Shown: piece after piece, positions 35,683-44,301 of the stretch | How positions within the stretch are numbered: position 1 is the first letter of the stretch | Layout of the letters: each line of letters opens with the position of its first letter | Source: Micrococcales bacterium | Lineage (GTDB): Bacteria > Actinomycetota > Actinomycetes > Actinomycetales > Dermatophilaceae | DNA length: 64,000 nucleotides | Assembly: GCA_021287075.1 (NCBI GenBank) | Contig: JAJTBD010000004.1 | Coordinates: 1-64,000 of the forward strand | Reading direction: 5' to 3' | Program-made: the position numbers and the translations under genes | The notes under the pieces: generated by a model | Database searches by the model: none | Told to the model about the DNA's origin: nothing | The model's input: the letters and a program-made list of their open reading frames with translations, nothing else

Positions 35683-36735
35683 ATGACCCCCACCCCGGCG
35701 ATCCGCCTCTCCGCGCTCCGCAAGGAGTTCCCCGGCCACCCACCCGTGGTCGCGGTCGACAGCATCGACCTCGACATCGCCGCCGGCGAGTTCTTCTCGA
35801 TGCTCGGGCCGTCCGGCTCCGGCAAGACGACCGTGCTGCGGATGATCGCCGGCTTCGAGGAGCCGACCAGCGGCACCGTCGAACTCGCCGGCGACGATGT
35901 CACGGGCCTGCCGCCCTACCGGCGCGACGTCAACACCGTCTTCCAGGACTACGCACTCTTCCCGCACATGAGCATCCAGGACAATGTCGAATACGGGCTG
36001 CTCGTCAAGAAGGTCGCCAAGGCCGAGGCCCGGCGCCGCGCCGGCCAGGCCCTCGAGCAGGTGCGCCTGTCCGACATGGGCAAGCGCCGGCCCGCCCAAC
36101 TCTCCGGCGGCCAGCGCCAGCGGATCGCCCTCGCCCGCGCCCTGGTCAACCGGCCCAAGGTGTTGCTCCTCGACGAGCCGCTGGGCGCCCTCGACCTCAA
36201 GCTGCGCGAGCAGATGCAGGTCGAGCTCAAGGCCATCCAGCGCGAGGTCGGCATCACCTTCCTCTTCGTCACCCACGACCAGGAGGAGGCGCTGACCCTC
36301 TCCGACCGGATCGCCGTCTTCAATGCCGGTCGCATCGAGCAGGTCGGCACCGCCCGCGAGGTCTATGAGCAGCCCGCGACCGACTTCGTCGCCGGCTTCG
36401 TCGGCACCTCCAACCGCATCACCGGCGCCGCCGCCCGCGCGGTCGTCGGGCGGGACGGCTCCTTCGGGATCCGACCCGAGAAGCTGACCGTCGTGCGCCG
36501 CGGCTCCTCCGCCGGCGACGGCCTGGCCCACGCCCCCGGCACCCTCGCCGAGGTCGTCTATGCCGGCCCCGTCACCCGCTATGTCGTCGACCTCGACGCC
36601 GGCAGCCGCGTCATCGCCCTCCACCAGAACGACCACCAGTCCATCGACGCCGACCTCCAGCGCGGGGCCGACGTCGACATCGCATGGCATCCCGAGCACG
36701 TCATCGCCGTGCCGGAGTCCCCTGTCTCGCACTGA
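35683..36735 (+). CDS. potA: polyamine-type ABC importer ATP-binding protein
   Basis: This 350-residue ATPase matches PotA: Walker A GPSGSGKTT near residue 43, PYRRDVNTVFQDYALFPHMS, signature LSGGQRQRIALARAL, Walker B VLLLDEPLGALDLKLREQMQ and H-loop VTHDQEEALTLSDRI. A TOBE domain occupies the last 80 residues. GAAGG precedes the ATG. It heads the operon with a PotD-like receptor and two permeases. The true substrate could be spermidine, putrescine or another amine. Confidence 0.9.
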   Translation: MTPTPAIRLSALRKEFPGHPPVVAVDSIDLDIAAGEFFSMLGPSGSGKTTVLRMIAGFEEPTSGTVELAGDDVTGLPPYRRDVNTVFQDYALFPHMSIQDNVEYGLLVKKVAKAEARRRAGQALEQVRLSDMGKRRPAQLSGGQRQRIALARALVNRPKVLLLDEPLGALDLKLREQMQVELKAIQREVGITFLFVTHDQEEALTLSDRIAVFNAGRIEQVGTAREVYEQPATDFVAGFVGTSNRITGAAARAVVGRDGSFGIRPEKLTVVRRGSSAGDGLAHAPGTLAEVVYAGPVTRYVVDLDAGSRVIALHQNDHQSIDADLQRGADVDIAWHPEHVIAVPESPVSH

Positions 36736-36858
36736 GATCCAGCCAGACAGCACCCGCGGCCACCCCCGCACGCAACCACCCACCCACCTCAGCACCATCC
36801 ACCTCAGCACCACCCGCCGACGGCCCACCGCGGCATACCCCTCGTGAAGGAGCACATC

Positions 36859-38076
36859 GTGCGCAAGGCAACCACCGTGCGGATCGGCGCCATCGCCGCC
36901 ACCGCCGCCCTCGCCCTGGCCGCCTGCGGCGGCGGGGACTCCGGCACCTCCTCCGGAAGCGCCACTGACGCAGGCGGATTCAAGGTCCCGGACCTCACGC
37001 AGCTCGACAAGCTCGGCTCGCCTGAGGGCAAGGTCAGCGTCCTGGCCTGGCCCGGCTATGTCGAGGACGGCAGCAACGACCCCAAGGTCGACTGGGTCTC
37101 CGACTTCGAGAAGGAGTCCGGCTGCCAGGTCACCGTCAAGACCTTCGGCACCTCCGACGAGGCCGTCAAGCTCATGCGCACCGGGCAGTATGACGTCGTC
37201 TCCGCCTCGGGTGACGCGACGCTGCGCCTCATCGCGGCCGGCGATGTCGAGCCGATGAACACCGCGCTCGTGCCCAACTATGCCGACATCTTCGAGTCGC
37301 TCAAGAACAAGCCGTGGAACTCGGTCAGGGGCCAGATGTATGGCATCCCGCACGGCCGTGGCGCCAACCTGCTCATGTACAACACCGACAAGGTCAAGCC
37401 TGCCCCCGACTCGTGGAGCCTGGTGTGGGACAAGGCCGGTGCCCAGAAGGGCAAGCTCACCGCCTACGACTCCCCGATCTACATCGCCGACGCCGCGCTC
37501 TATCTCATGGCGACCCAGCCCGACCTCGGCATCAAGGACCCCTACGCCCTCGACGAGAAGCAGCTCGCCGCCGCTGTCGACCTGCTCAAGTCGCAGAAGG
37601 AGAACGTCTCGGAGTACTGGTCGGACTACCTCAAGGAGATCCAGGCGTTCAAGGCCGGTTCGGTGACCGCGGGCACCTCCTGGCAGGTCATCGCCAATGT
37701 CGCCAAGGCGGAGAAGGCGCCCGTCGAGGCGGTGCTGCCCAAGGAGGGCTCGACCGGCTGGTCCGACACGTGGATGCTCTCGGCCAAGTCCAAGTCCAAG
37801 ACCTGCGGCTACAAGTTCATCGACCACATCGTCTCGCCCAAGGCCAACGCGGCCATCGCCGAGTACTTCGGTGAGGCCCCGGCCAACAAGAAGGCCTGCG
37901 CCGAGACGGCCGACAAGAACCACTGCACGACCTTCCACGCCGAGGACGAGGACTACTTCTCCAAGGTCCACTTCTGGAACACGCCGATCACGGCGTGCCT
38001 GGACGGCCGCACCGACGTCAAGTGCACCGACTACGCCCAGTGGACCAAGGCCTGGACCGAGCTGCGCAACAGCTGA
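36859..38076 (+). CDS. polyamine-type ABC importer substrate-binding lipoprotein
   Basis: This 405-residue PotD-family receptor has a lipoprotein signal (lipobox ALAAC) and the fold phrases VSVLAWPGYVEDG, GTSDEAVKLMRTGQYDVV and the late WSDTWMLS. The GTG at 36859 is favoured because GAAGGAG lies just before it; a start at 36844 would place that site inside the gene. Several Cys residues near the end (KTCGYKF, KKACAE, HCTTF, TACLDG, VKCTDY) may form disulfides, unusual for PotD. Confidence 0.9.
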   Translation: MRKATTVRIGAIAATAALALAACGGGDSGTSSGSATDAGGFKVPDLTQLDKLGSPEGKVSVLAWPGYVEDGSNDPKVDWVSDFEKESGCQVTVKTFGTSDEAVKLMRTGQYDVVSASGDATLRLIAAGDVEPMNTALVPNYADIFESLKNKPWNSVRGQMYGIPHGRGANLLMYNTDKVKPAPDSWSLVWDKAGAQKGKLTAYDSPIYIADAALYLMATQPDLGIKDPYALDEKQLAAAVDLLKSQKENVSEYWSDYLKEIQAFKAGSVTAGTSWQVIANVAKAEKAPVEAVLPKEGSTGWSDTWMLSAKSKSKTCGYKFIDHIVSPKANAAIAEYFGEAPANKKACAETADKNHCTTFHAEDEDYFSKVHFWNTPITACLDGRTDVKCTDYAQWTKAWTELRNS

Positions 38077-38105
38077 TCACGCCGTCGCGAGCTGATCCCG
38101 CCCTC

Positions 38106-38145
38106 GCGCAGTGCGGCCCGCCCCGAAGGTGGGGCCGCGCTGCGC
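38106..38145. terminator. first hairpin after the receptor gene
   Basis: GCGCAGTGCGGCCC pairs with GGGCCGCGCTGCGC with one mismatch, directly downstream of the receptor gene and before the permease genes. It probably lowers expression of the downstream permeases. Confidence 0.65.
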
Positions 38146-38150
38146 GACTA

Positions 38151-38186
38151 GGGGTATGCCGCGGGCGCACGCCCGCGGCATACCCC
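38151..38186. terminator. hairpin made of an inverted pair of the dispersed word
   Basis: Perfect 16-base arms GGGGTATGCCGCGGGC and GCCCGCGGCATACCCC enclose a 4-base loop. Each arm contains one GGTATGCCGC word. Confidence 0.85.
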
Positions 38187-38228
38187 GCCTCCCAGCCAGA
38201 CACCTGACCGAACCCGAAGGACCCTGAG

Positions 38229-39041
38229 ATGAAACGCCGCTCGTCGCTCGGCGCGCTGCTCGGACCGCCGCTGCTGTGGCTCGTCGTCGCCTATCTCGGC
38301 GCGCTGGCGTCGATCTTCGTCACGGCGTTCTTCACCACCGACACTTTCACCAACGCCGTGGTGCCGGGCTTCAGCCTCGACAACTTCCGCGAGCTGTTCA
38401 AGCCGGCCTATCTGCACATCATCGGGCGGACGATCGGCATCGCCGCCGCGGTCACGGTGCTGTGCATCCTGATCGCCGTGCCCTTCGGCTTCTTCATGGC
38501 GCGGGTCGTGCCGCGGCGGTGGCAGTCGGTGGCGGTGGCCGCGGTCATGGTGCCGCTGTGGGCGAGCTATCTGGTCAAGGCCTATGCCTGGCGCGCGATG
38601 CTCCAGCAGGGCGGCGTGCTCGACTCAGCGTTTGGTGGGACGCCCGGATTCGGTTTTGCCGCAGTGATTCTCACGCTGACCTACCTGTGGCTGCCCTACA
38701 TGATCCTGCCGGTCTACACCGGCTTCGAGCGGATGCCCGAGTCACACCTGGAGGCCTCGGCCGATCTCGGCGGACGGCCCTGGATGACCTTCCGGCGGAT
38801 CCTCATGCCGGCGCTGCTGCCGTCGGTCGTGGCCGGCACGATCTTCACCTTCTCGCTGTCGCTCGGTGACTACATCGCGGTCAGCATCGTGGGCGGCAAG
38901 CTCCAGATGCTCGGCACGGCGGTGCTCCAGAACTACACCCTCAACCTCCCCTTCGCCGCGGCCCTGGGCTCGGTGTCGGCGCTCATCATGCTCCTCTATC
39001 TGACCGCGGTCCGACGCACCGGCGCGCTCGACAACCTCTGA
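38229..39041 (+). CDS. potB: polyamine-type ABC importer permease, PotB-like
   Basis: This 270-residue permease has about six membrane segments and the EAA loop SHLEASADLGGRPWMTFRRILMPALLP near residue 175. The first-position permease of Pot systems has this size and start (GALLGPPLLWLVVAYLGALASIFVTAFF). It is followed after 16 bases by the second permease. Two hairpins separate it from the receptor gene. Confidence 0.9.
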   Translation: MKRRSSLGALLGPPLLWLVVAYLGALASIFVTAFFTTDTFTNAVVPGFSLDNFRELFKPAYLHIIGRTIGIAAAVTVLCILIAVPFGFFMARVVPRRWQSVAVAAVMVPLWASYLVKAYAWRAMLQQGGVLDSAFGGTPGFGFAAVILTLTYLWLPYMILPVYTGFERMPESHLEASADLGGRPWMTFRRILMPALLPSVVAGTIFTFSLSLGDYIAVSIVGGKLQMLGTAVLQNYTLNLPFAAALGSVSALIMLLYLTAVRRTGALDNL

Positions 39042-39057
39042 GGGACAAGGCTTCTCG

Positions 39058-39876
39058 ATGCGACTCTCGACCTCGACCAAGTGGGCCCTGGCGGCCTTCG
39101 CCGCCCTTGTGCTCGCCTTCGTCTATGTGCCGCTCATCGTCGTCGGCATCAACTCCTTCAACGCCGACAGGGCCTTCGGCTGGCCGCCGTCGGGCTTCAC
39201 CACCAAGTGGTGGGCGGTGGCCGCGCAGTCCGAGGGCGCGCGTGCCGCGCTGTGGATGTCGGTCAAGGCCGGCCTCGGGGCGACCGCGATCGCGCTGGTG
39301 CTGGGCACCCTGCTGTCACTGGCCCTCTCGCGCTTCGACTTCTGGGGCAAGCACACCGTCAACCTACTCTTCATCCTGCCGATCGCGCTGCCCGGCATCG
39401 TCACCGGCATCGCCCTCCAGTCGATGATCCAGAACGTCATGCAGCCGGTCTTCGGCATCGGGCCGGGCCTGTTCACGGTGATCGTCGGCCACGCGACCTT
39501 CTGCATGGTGACCGTCTTCAACAATGTCTCGGCGCGGCTGCGTCGAATGGGCACCTCGCTCGAGCAGGCCTCTGCCGACCTCGGTGCGAGCCCCCTCACG
39601 ACCTTCCGGCGGGTGACCTTCCCGCTGCTGCGCTCCGGGCTGGTGGCCGGTGCGCTGCTCGCCTTCGGCTTGAGCTTTGACGAGATCGTGGTGACGACCT
39701 TCACCGCCGGCCCGGGCTCGCCGACGCTGCCGATCTGGATCTACAACAACCTCTTCCGGCCCAACCAGGCCCCGGTCGTCAATGTCGTCGCCGTGGTGCT
39801 GGTCATCGCATCGCTCATCCCCGTGTGGGTCGCGCAGCGCCTCGGCGGCACCGACGCCGCCGAGTCCCGCCTCTGA
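39058..39876 (+). CDS. potC: polyamine-type ABC importer permease, PotC-like
   Basis: This 272-residue permease has six predicted membrane segments and the EAA loop LEQASADLGASPLTTFRRVTFPLLR near residue 170, with PotC-like phrases VPLIVVGINSFNADRAFGWPPSGFTTKWW and FDEIVVTTFTAGPGSPTLPIWIYNN. It completes the importer started at potA. The next gene converges on it. Confidence 0.9.
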   Translation: MRLSTSTKWALAAFAALVLAFVYVPLIVVGINSFNADRAFGWPPSGFTTKWWAVAAQSEGARAALWMSVKAGLGATAIALVLGTLLSLALSRFDFWGKHTVNLLFILPIALPGIVTGIALQSMIQNVMQPVFGIGPGLFTVIVGHATFCMVTVFNNVSARLRRMGTSLEQASADLGASPLTTFRRVTFPLLRSGLVAGALLAFGLSFDEIVVTTFTAGPGSPTLPIWIYNNLFRPNQAPVVNVVAVVLVIASLIPVWVAQRLGGTDAAESRL

Positions 39877-39894
39877 CGCGTCGCCGCGCCCGAC

Positions 39895-40488
39895 TCACAG
39901 ATACTGGCCGGTGCCTTCGTGGCGCGTGCCGGAGGGCGCCCCACCCTGCTCGGGCGCAGGGGTCTGGCCGGGCATGCTCGGCGCGAGCACCTGGCCAGGG
40001 TGCGTGCCGGGCGGAAGCTGGCGCATCTGCTGCAGCTGCGCCTGCGCGGCCATCTGCTGGGCGACCAGGGCCGTCTGGATGCCGTGGAAGAGGCCCTCGA
40101 GCCAGCCCACGAGCTGGGCCTGGCCGATCCGCAGCTCGGCATCGGAGGGGCCGTCATCGCTGAAGGGCAGCGCGATCCGGTCCAGCTCCTCCACCAGCTC
40201 CGGGGCCAGCCCGTCCTTGAGCTCGCTGATCGAGCGGCGGTGGATCTCGGCGAGCCGGGCGCGGCCCTTGTCGTCCAGCGGGGCACTGCGCACCTCGTCG
40301 AGCAGCTGCTTGATCATCGAGCCGATCCGCATCACCTTGGCCGGCTCCTCGACCAGATCGGCCGGGCTGGTCGGCCCGTCGTCGTCGCTGTCGGGCGCCG
40401 GCGAGACCGCCATGCCGTCCGGGGTCACCACGAGGACCTGCTCCTCGCCCTGTGCCGGCTGGTCCTGGCGCTGCGCGTGCTCGCTCAT
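39895..40488 (-). CDS. bpa: bacterial proteasome activator (Bpa/PafE)
   Basis: This 197-residue protein has a disordered acidic N-terminus, a four-helix core (about residues 45-155: KVMRIGSMIKQLLDEVRSAPLDDKGRARLAEIH...GWLEGLFHGIQTALVAQQM) and a flexible tail that ends in GQYL. That C-terminus is the established docking motif by which the Bpa ring opens the 20S proteasome without ATP. Its presence implies a proteasome elsewhere in the genome. The ATG at 40488 is chosen because the upstream frame is intergenic. Confidence 0.93.
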   Translation of the reverse strand: MSEHAQRQDQPAQGEEQVLVVTPDGMAVSPAPDSDDDGPTSPADLVEEPAKVMRIGSMIKQLLDEVRSAPLDDKGRARLAEIHRRSISELKDGLAPELVEELDRIALPFSDDGPSDAELRIGQAQLVGWLEGLFHGIQTALVAQQMAAQAQLQQMRQLPPGTHPGQVLAPSMPGQTPAPEQGGAPSGTRHEGTGQYL

Positions 40489-40517
40489 GCCCTCAACCCT
40501 GCCACAGCCATAGGAGA

Positions 40518-40548
40518 GGTATGCCGCGGAGCCAGTCCGCGGCATACC
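40518..40548. terminator. hairpin made of an inverted pair of the dispersed word
   Basis: Perfect 13-base arms GGTATGCCGCGGA and TCCGCGGCATACC enclose a 5-base loop, between the flavin dehydrogenase stop and bpa. Confidence 0.85.
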
Positions 40549-40576
40549 CTCGCGATGTCGTGGTGGGCCGACCCGG

Positions 40577-42226
40577 TCAGCGGACGGCGGCCGCGACGGC
40601 GCGGCCGGCGGTCCGCCCGGAGAAGAGGCATCCGCCGAGGAAGGTCCCCTCGAGCGCGCGGTAGCCGTGCACGCCGCCACCTCCGAAGCCGGAGATCTCA
40701 CCCGCCGCATAGAGCCCCGGGACCGGTGCGCCCGCCTCACCCATCACGCGGCCCGACAGGTCGGTCTCGAAGCCGCCGAGGGTCTTGCGGGTGAGGATGT
40801 GGAGCTTGACGCCGATGAGCGGGCCGGCGGCCGGATCGAGGATCTCGTGTGGTGCGACGGTGCGCACGAGTCTGTCGCCGCGGAAGGCACGGGCCTGCCG
40901 GATCGCCATGACCTGGGTGTCCTTGCCGAAGGGGTTGGCCACCTGGAGGTCACGGGCGACGATCTGGCGCTCAACCAGATCGGCGTCGAGCAGGGGCTCG
41001 TCGGTGAGCGCGTTCATCCTGTCCACCAGCTCGCCGACCGAGTCGGCCTGGACGAAGTCGGCGCCCTTGTCGAGGAAGGCCTGGACCGGGCCAGGGACGT
41101 CGAGGCGGGCCCGGCCCACGACATCGCGCACTGACTTGCCGGTCAGATCAGGGTTCTGCTCGGAGCCGGACAGGCCGAACTCCTTGCCCACGATGCGCCT
41201 GTTGGTGACGAACCAGGAATGGTCGAATCCGGTGTGCCGCAGGTGGTTCAGCGTGCCGAGGGTGTCGAAGCCCGGATAGAGCGGGTGGGGCAGCCGGTGT
41301 CCTCGCGCGTCGAGCCACAGGGAGGACGGGCCGGGGAGGATCCGGATCGCGTGCTGGGACCAGATGGGGTCCCAGTTCTGGATGCCCTCCACGTAGTGCC
41401 ACATGCGGTCGGGGTTGATAACGCGGCCACCGGCCCGTCGTGTCGGCTCGATCATCGAGCCGTCGACATAGGCAGGGACACCGGTGATCATCGACTCCGG
41501 CGGCCTGCCGAGCCAGTGCGGCCAGGCGGCGCGGACCATGTCGTGGTTGCCGCCGATGCCACCCGAGGCGACGACCACGGCCTGTGCGCTCAGCTCGAAG
41601 TCGCCGACGCTCTCGCGGCTGGAGGCCTTGCCCCGCGCGGAGGAGTCGTCGAGCAGGGTGCTCCCGCGCACGCCGGTCACTGCGCCGTCATGGGTGACGA
41701 TCTCGGTGACTCGGTGGCGTCCGCGGTGGACGATCCGGCCACCGGCCATGTGCTCGCGGACCCGCCGCTCGAAGGGCTCGACGACACCGGGGCCGGTGCC
41801 CCAGGTGATGTGGAAGCGGGGCACGGAGTTGCCGTGCCCGTCGGCCCGCCCGTCGCCCCGCTCGGCCCAGCCGACGACGGGGAACCACCGCATTCCGAGC
41901 GAGTGCAGCCAGGCCCGCTTCTCGCCGGAGGCGAAGTCGACATAGGCCCTGCCCCACTCCCGTGGCCAGTAGTCCTCCTCGCGGTCCCACCCGGCCGTGC
42001 CCTCCCAGTCCGACCACGCTAACTCGGTGGAGTCCTTGATGCCCATGCGTCGTTGCTCTGGGGAGTCGACGAAGAAGAGTCCTCCGAAGGACCAGTGGGC
42101 CTGGCCTCCGAGGTTGGCCTCGCTCTCCTGGTCGAGCAGCAGCACCCTGCACCCGGCATCGGCGATCTCGGCGGCGGCGGCCAGTCCGGCCAGCCCATGT
42201 CCCACAACGATGGCGTCGGCATCCAT
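40577..42226 (-). CDS. FAD-binding dehydrogenase, KstD-like
   Basis: This 549-residue flavoprotein starts with a dinucleotide-binding motif VVGHGLAGLAAAAEIADAG and an acidic LLLDQE strand end. The C-terminal FAD site reads GLYAAGEISGFGGGGVHGYRALEGTFLGGCLFSGRTAG. It belongs to the FAD_binding_2 superfamily, in the group often annotated as FAD-binding dehydrogenase close to 3-ketosteroid 1-dehydrogenases. Its substrate cannot be deduced, and no steroid genes are nearby. Confidence 0.9.
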   Translation of the reverse strand: MDADAIVVGHGLAGLAAAAEIADAGCRVLLLDQESEANLGGQAHWSFGGLFFVDSPEQRRMGIKDSTELAWSDWEGTAGWDREEDYWPREWGRAYVDFASGEKRAWLHSLGMRWFPVVGWAERGDGRADGHGNSVPRFHITWGTGPGVVEPFERRVREHMAGGRIVHRGRHRVTEIVTHDGAVTGVRGSTLLDDSSARGKASSRESVGDFELSAQAVVVASGGIGGNHDMVRAAWPHWLGRPPESMITGVPAYVDGSMIEPTRRAGGRVINPDRMWHYVEGIQNWDPIWSQHAIRILPGPSSLWLDARGHRLPHPLYPGFDTLGTLNHLRHTGFDHSWFVTNRRIVGKEFGLSGSEQNPDLTGKSVRDVVGRARLDVPGPVQAFLDKGADFVQADSVGELVDRMNALTDEPLLDADLVERQIVARDLQVANPFGKDTQVMAIRQARAFRGDRLVRTVAPHEILDPAAGPLIGVKLHILTRKTLGGFETDLSGRVMGEAGAPVPGLYAAGEISGFGGGGVHGYRALEGTFLGGCLFSGRTAGRAVAAAVR

Positions 42227-42299
42227 GCCGCAAACCTAGTGGCGGGCAACGGGGGTCGCCAGCCCCTCATCGCGTGGAGCCGGACACCCCTGTCATCGG

Positions 42300-43511
42300 T
42301 CACCTGCCGGCGGAGATGACCACCCGACGATTCTTGGCCCGATCGGCCGCCGAGGCGTTGGGGCCGGCGGGCACACTCTCCCCGTGGCCTTTCGTGGCGA
42401 TGCGAGATGCCTCGATCCCGCCCTCGCCCTTGAGCCAGGCCGCCACCGCCTCAGCGCGCTGCTTCGACAGCGTCAGGTTGTGCGCCGTCGTGCCCGTGTC
42501 GTCGGTGTGCCCCTCGACGCGCACCGGGCCCGTGGTCGCGGCCAGCTCCTTGGAGACGATCTTCAGCGCGGCCAGGGCCGCCGGCTTGAGGGTCGACCGG
42601 TCGGTGTCGAAGAAGACATCGGCCGGCGCGACGAAGACCTGCTCAGTGTCGCTCCGGTAGCCCTCGAGGTCGGGCGCGCCCTGCACGACATAGGCGCTGA
42701 GGGCCTCGGCGCCGACGGCGGTCGCCCCGAGCGAGGCGGCCGGCAGGGACACCGCGGGGATCAACGAGGCATCGCTGCACTCTCCGTCAAGGCACACCGA
42801 CTGGACAGAGGCGCCCTCGCGATACAGGGCACCGCGATACAGCGAGCCGCGATACAGCGAGCCGCGATAGACGCTGCCGACGTACTGGCCCTCCTTGGCG
42901 GGCTTCGCCTGGCACTGCTGCTCGACGCGGGAGCCCTCCCTGACGACCCCCGGACTCGTCTGCGCCGGCACACGCTTGCCCGGCCGGACCGCAGCACCCG
43001 CCCTTGTCTCCGGCAGCTCATAGCCCTCGAGCGTGACCGGCGGGAGGTATGCCGGCGAGATCTCCACGGCGCCAAGGCAACCCGCCGGCGCGGCATATCT
43101 CACGACGCACCCGGCGTCTGGCTGCTGCGGCGAGACCGAGGGGGCCGGCACGGTGAATCCCTTGAGCACCTCGCCGCCGAGCCTGGCATCCGGCACGGTG
43201 ACGGCCTGGCCGCTCACCCCCGGCAGCTCCGGCGCCTCCAGCCGCTCCACCTGCTTGCCCGGGCCGGGGGCGCACAGCCTGGCGATGGTGGCCTGGGCCT
43301 GCTCGACTGCGGGTTCGACCGCGGCGCTGCCGCCTGTCGCGGCGCCCGGGCCCGCGCTGGGGGCGCTCGTTACGCTCGAATCACTGGTGGCGCTGGTGGC
43401 AACCGTGGCGCCGGTGCCGGGACTGGCTGTGCCGGAGGCCTCCTCGTCGCCTCCCGAGCAGCCGGCGATCGCCAGCGTCAGGCCCAACGCGGCCAGTGCC
43501 GTTGCCCTCAT
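42300..43511 (-). CDS. OmpA-domain lipoprotein
   Basis: This 403-residue protein has a lipobox (LAIAGC) near residue 18, a low-complexity Ser/Thr/Gly linker, a central Cys-containing region of unknown fold and a C-terminal OmpA-like peptidoglycan-binding domain (about 290-400: DVFFDTDRSTLKPAALAAL, VEGHTDDTGTTAHNLTLSKQRA, KNRRVVIS). A short repeat (YRGSL units) lies near residue 215. It likely anchors membrane and cell wall. It overlaps the HAD gene stop by four bases (ATGA). Confidence 0.9.
   Translation of the reverse strand: MRATALAALGLTLAIAGCSGGDEEASGTASPGTGATVATSATSDSSVTSAPSAGPGAATGGSAAVEPAVEQAQATIARLCAPGPGKQVERLEAPELPGVSGQAVTVPDARLGGEVLKGFTVPAPSVSPQQPDAGCVVRYAAPAGCLGAVEISPAYLPPVTLEGYELPETRAGAAVRPGKRVPAQTSPGVVREGSRVEQQCQAKPAKEGQYVGSVYRGSLYRGSLYRGALYREGASVQSVCLDGECSDASLIPAVSLPAASLGATAVGAEALSAYVVQGAPDLEGYRSDTEQVFVAPADVFFDTDRSTLKPAALAALKIVSKELAATTGPVRVEGHTDDTGTTAHNLTLSKQRAEAVAAWLKGEGGIEASRIATKGHGESVPAGPNASAADRAKNRRVVISAGR
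42818..42876 (-). repeat. 15-bp tandem repeat encoding YRGSL units
   Basis: About four copies of a 15-base unit (core CGATACAGCGAGCCG) encode successive Tyr-Arg-Gly-Ser/Ala-Leu pentapeptides in the OmpA-domain lipoprotein, a site prone to length change by slippage. Confidence 0.85.
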
Positions 43512-44230
43512 CGCGCGATCCGCCGGCCGTCAGCCGCGGGATCGGCCGCCACTACCCGCACGCCGTCCGGGGTGGCCTCGAAGCGCACCTCGGCGAGCGA
43601 GTCGAGCACGACGTCGGCGTTGGGGTCGGCGTCCATCGCCTCCCGGGAGGAGGTCGTGGTCAGGGCGATCGTGGCGCAGCCGGCGGCCTTGGCAGCGGCC
43701 AGCCCGGCGGGGGCATCCTCGGCGACCAGGCACTGCGCAGGGTCGACGCCGAGTCGCCGAGCGGCCAGGAGGAAGGGCTCCGGGTCGGGCTTGCCGTGGG
43801 TGACATCAGAGGCGGTCACCACGACGTCGGGATGGTCAAGACCGGTAGCCGCGATCCGCGCCTCGGCCAGGCCGGCGGTGCAGGAGGTCGCGATCGCCGA
43901 GCGCGGCTGCGCGCCGGGCGCGGCCACGAGCGCGTGCAGCGCCTCGGCGGCACCGGGCAGGATCGTGATGCCCTCGACGTCGGCGATCTCGATGGCCTCG
44001 ATCGACTCCAGTGCCGCGGCGTGCTTCTCGGGCGGCAGCACCTTGGCGATGATGCCCATCGCCGGCACCCCGTGGTTGCCGACGAGCAACTGCGGGTCGA
44101 GGCCCCACTCGCCCGTCCACCTCAGCCAGGACCGCTCGACCGACGGGGTCGAGTCGATCAGCGTCCCGTCCATGTCAAAGATGACGGCGGCGAAGGTGCG
44201 CCCTTCCAGCGGTCCGAGATCACGCGGCAT
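43508..44230 (-). CDS. HAD-superfamily phosphatase, subfamily IA
   Basis: This 240-residue protein has HAD motif I VIFDMDGTLIDSTP near residue 15, motif II around SAIATSC, the motif III Lys in THGKPDPEPFLLAA and motif IV VAEDAPAGLAAAKAAG. It resembles sugar-phosphate phosphatases of the mannitol/sorbitol-phosphatase type. The start codon lies inside one copy of the dispersed word (GTATGCCGCG), which forms an inverted pair with another copy 10 bases upstream. Confidence 0.9.
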   Translation of the reverse strand: MPRDLGPLEGRTFAAVIFDMDGTLIDSTPSVERSWLRWTGEWGLDPQLLVGNHGVPAMGIIAKVLPPEKHAAALESIEAIEIADVEGITILPGAAEALHALVAAPGAQPRSAIATSCTAGLAEARIAATGLDHPDVVVTASDVTHGKPDPEPFLLAARRLGVDPAQCLVAEDAPAGLAAAKAAGCATIALTTTSSREAMDADPNADVVLDSLAEVRFEATPDGVRVVAADPAADGRRIAR

Positions 44231-44249
44231 ACCCACACCGTATGCCGCG
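44223..44249. repeat. inverted pair of the dispersed word between divergent genes
   Basis: CGCGGCATAC (44223-44232) and GTATGCCGCG (44240-44249) form a perfect 10-base inverted repeat with a 7-base loop. The left arm includes the HAD gene start codon. Confidence 0.85.
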
Positions 44250-44301
44250 GTGGATGCTGCGGCCGCACCCGCGCAGCCGCGGCGGGCTACCGTGGGGCCC
44301 G

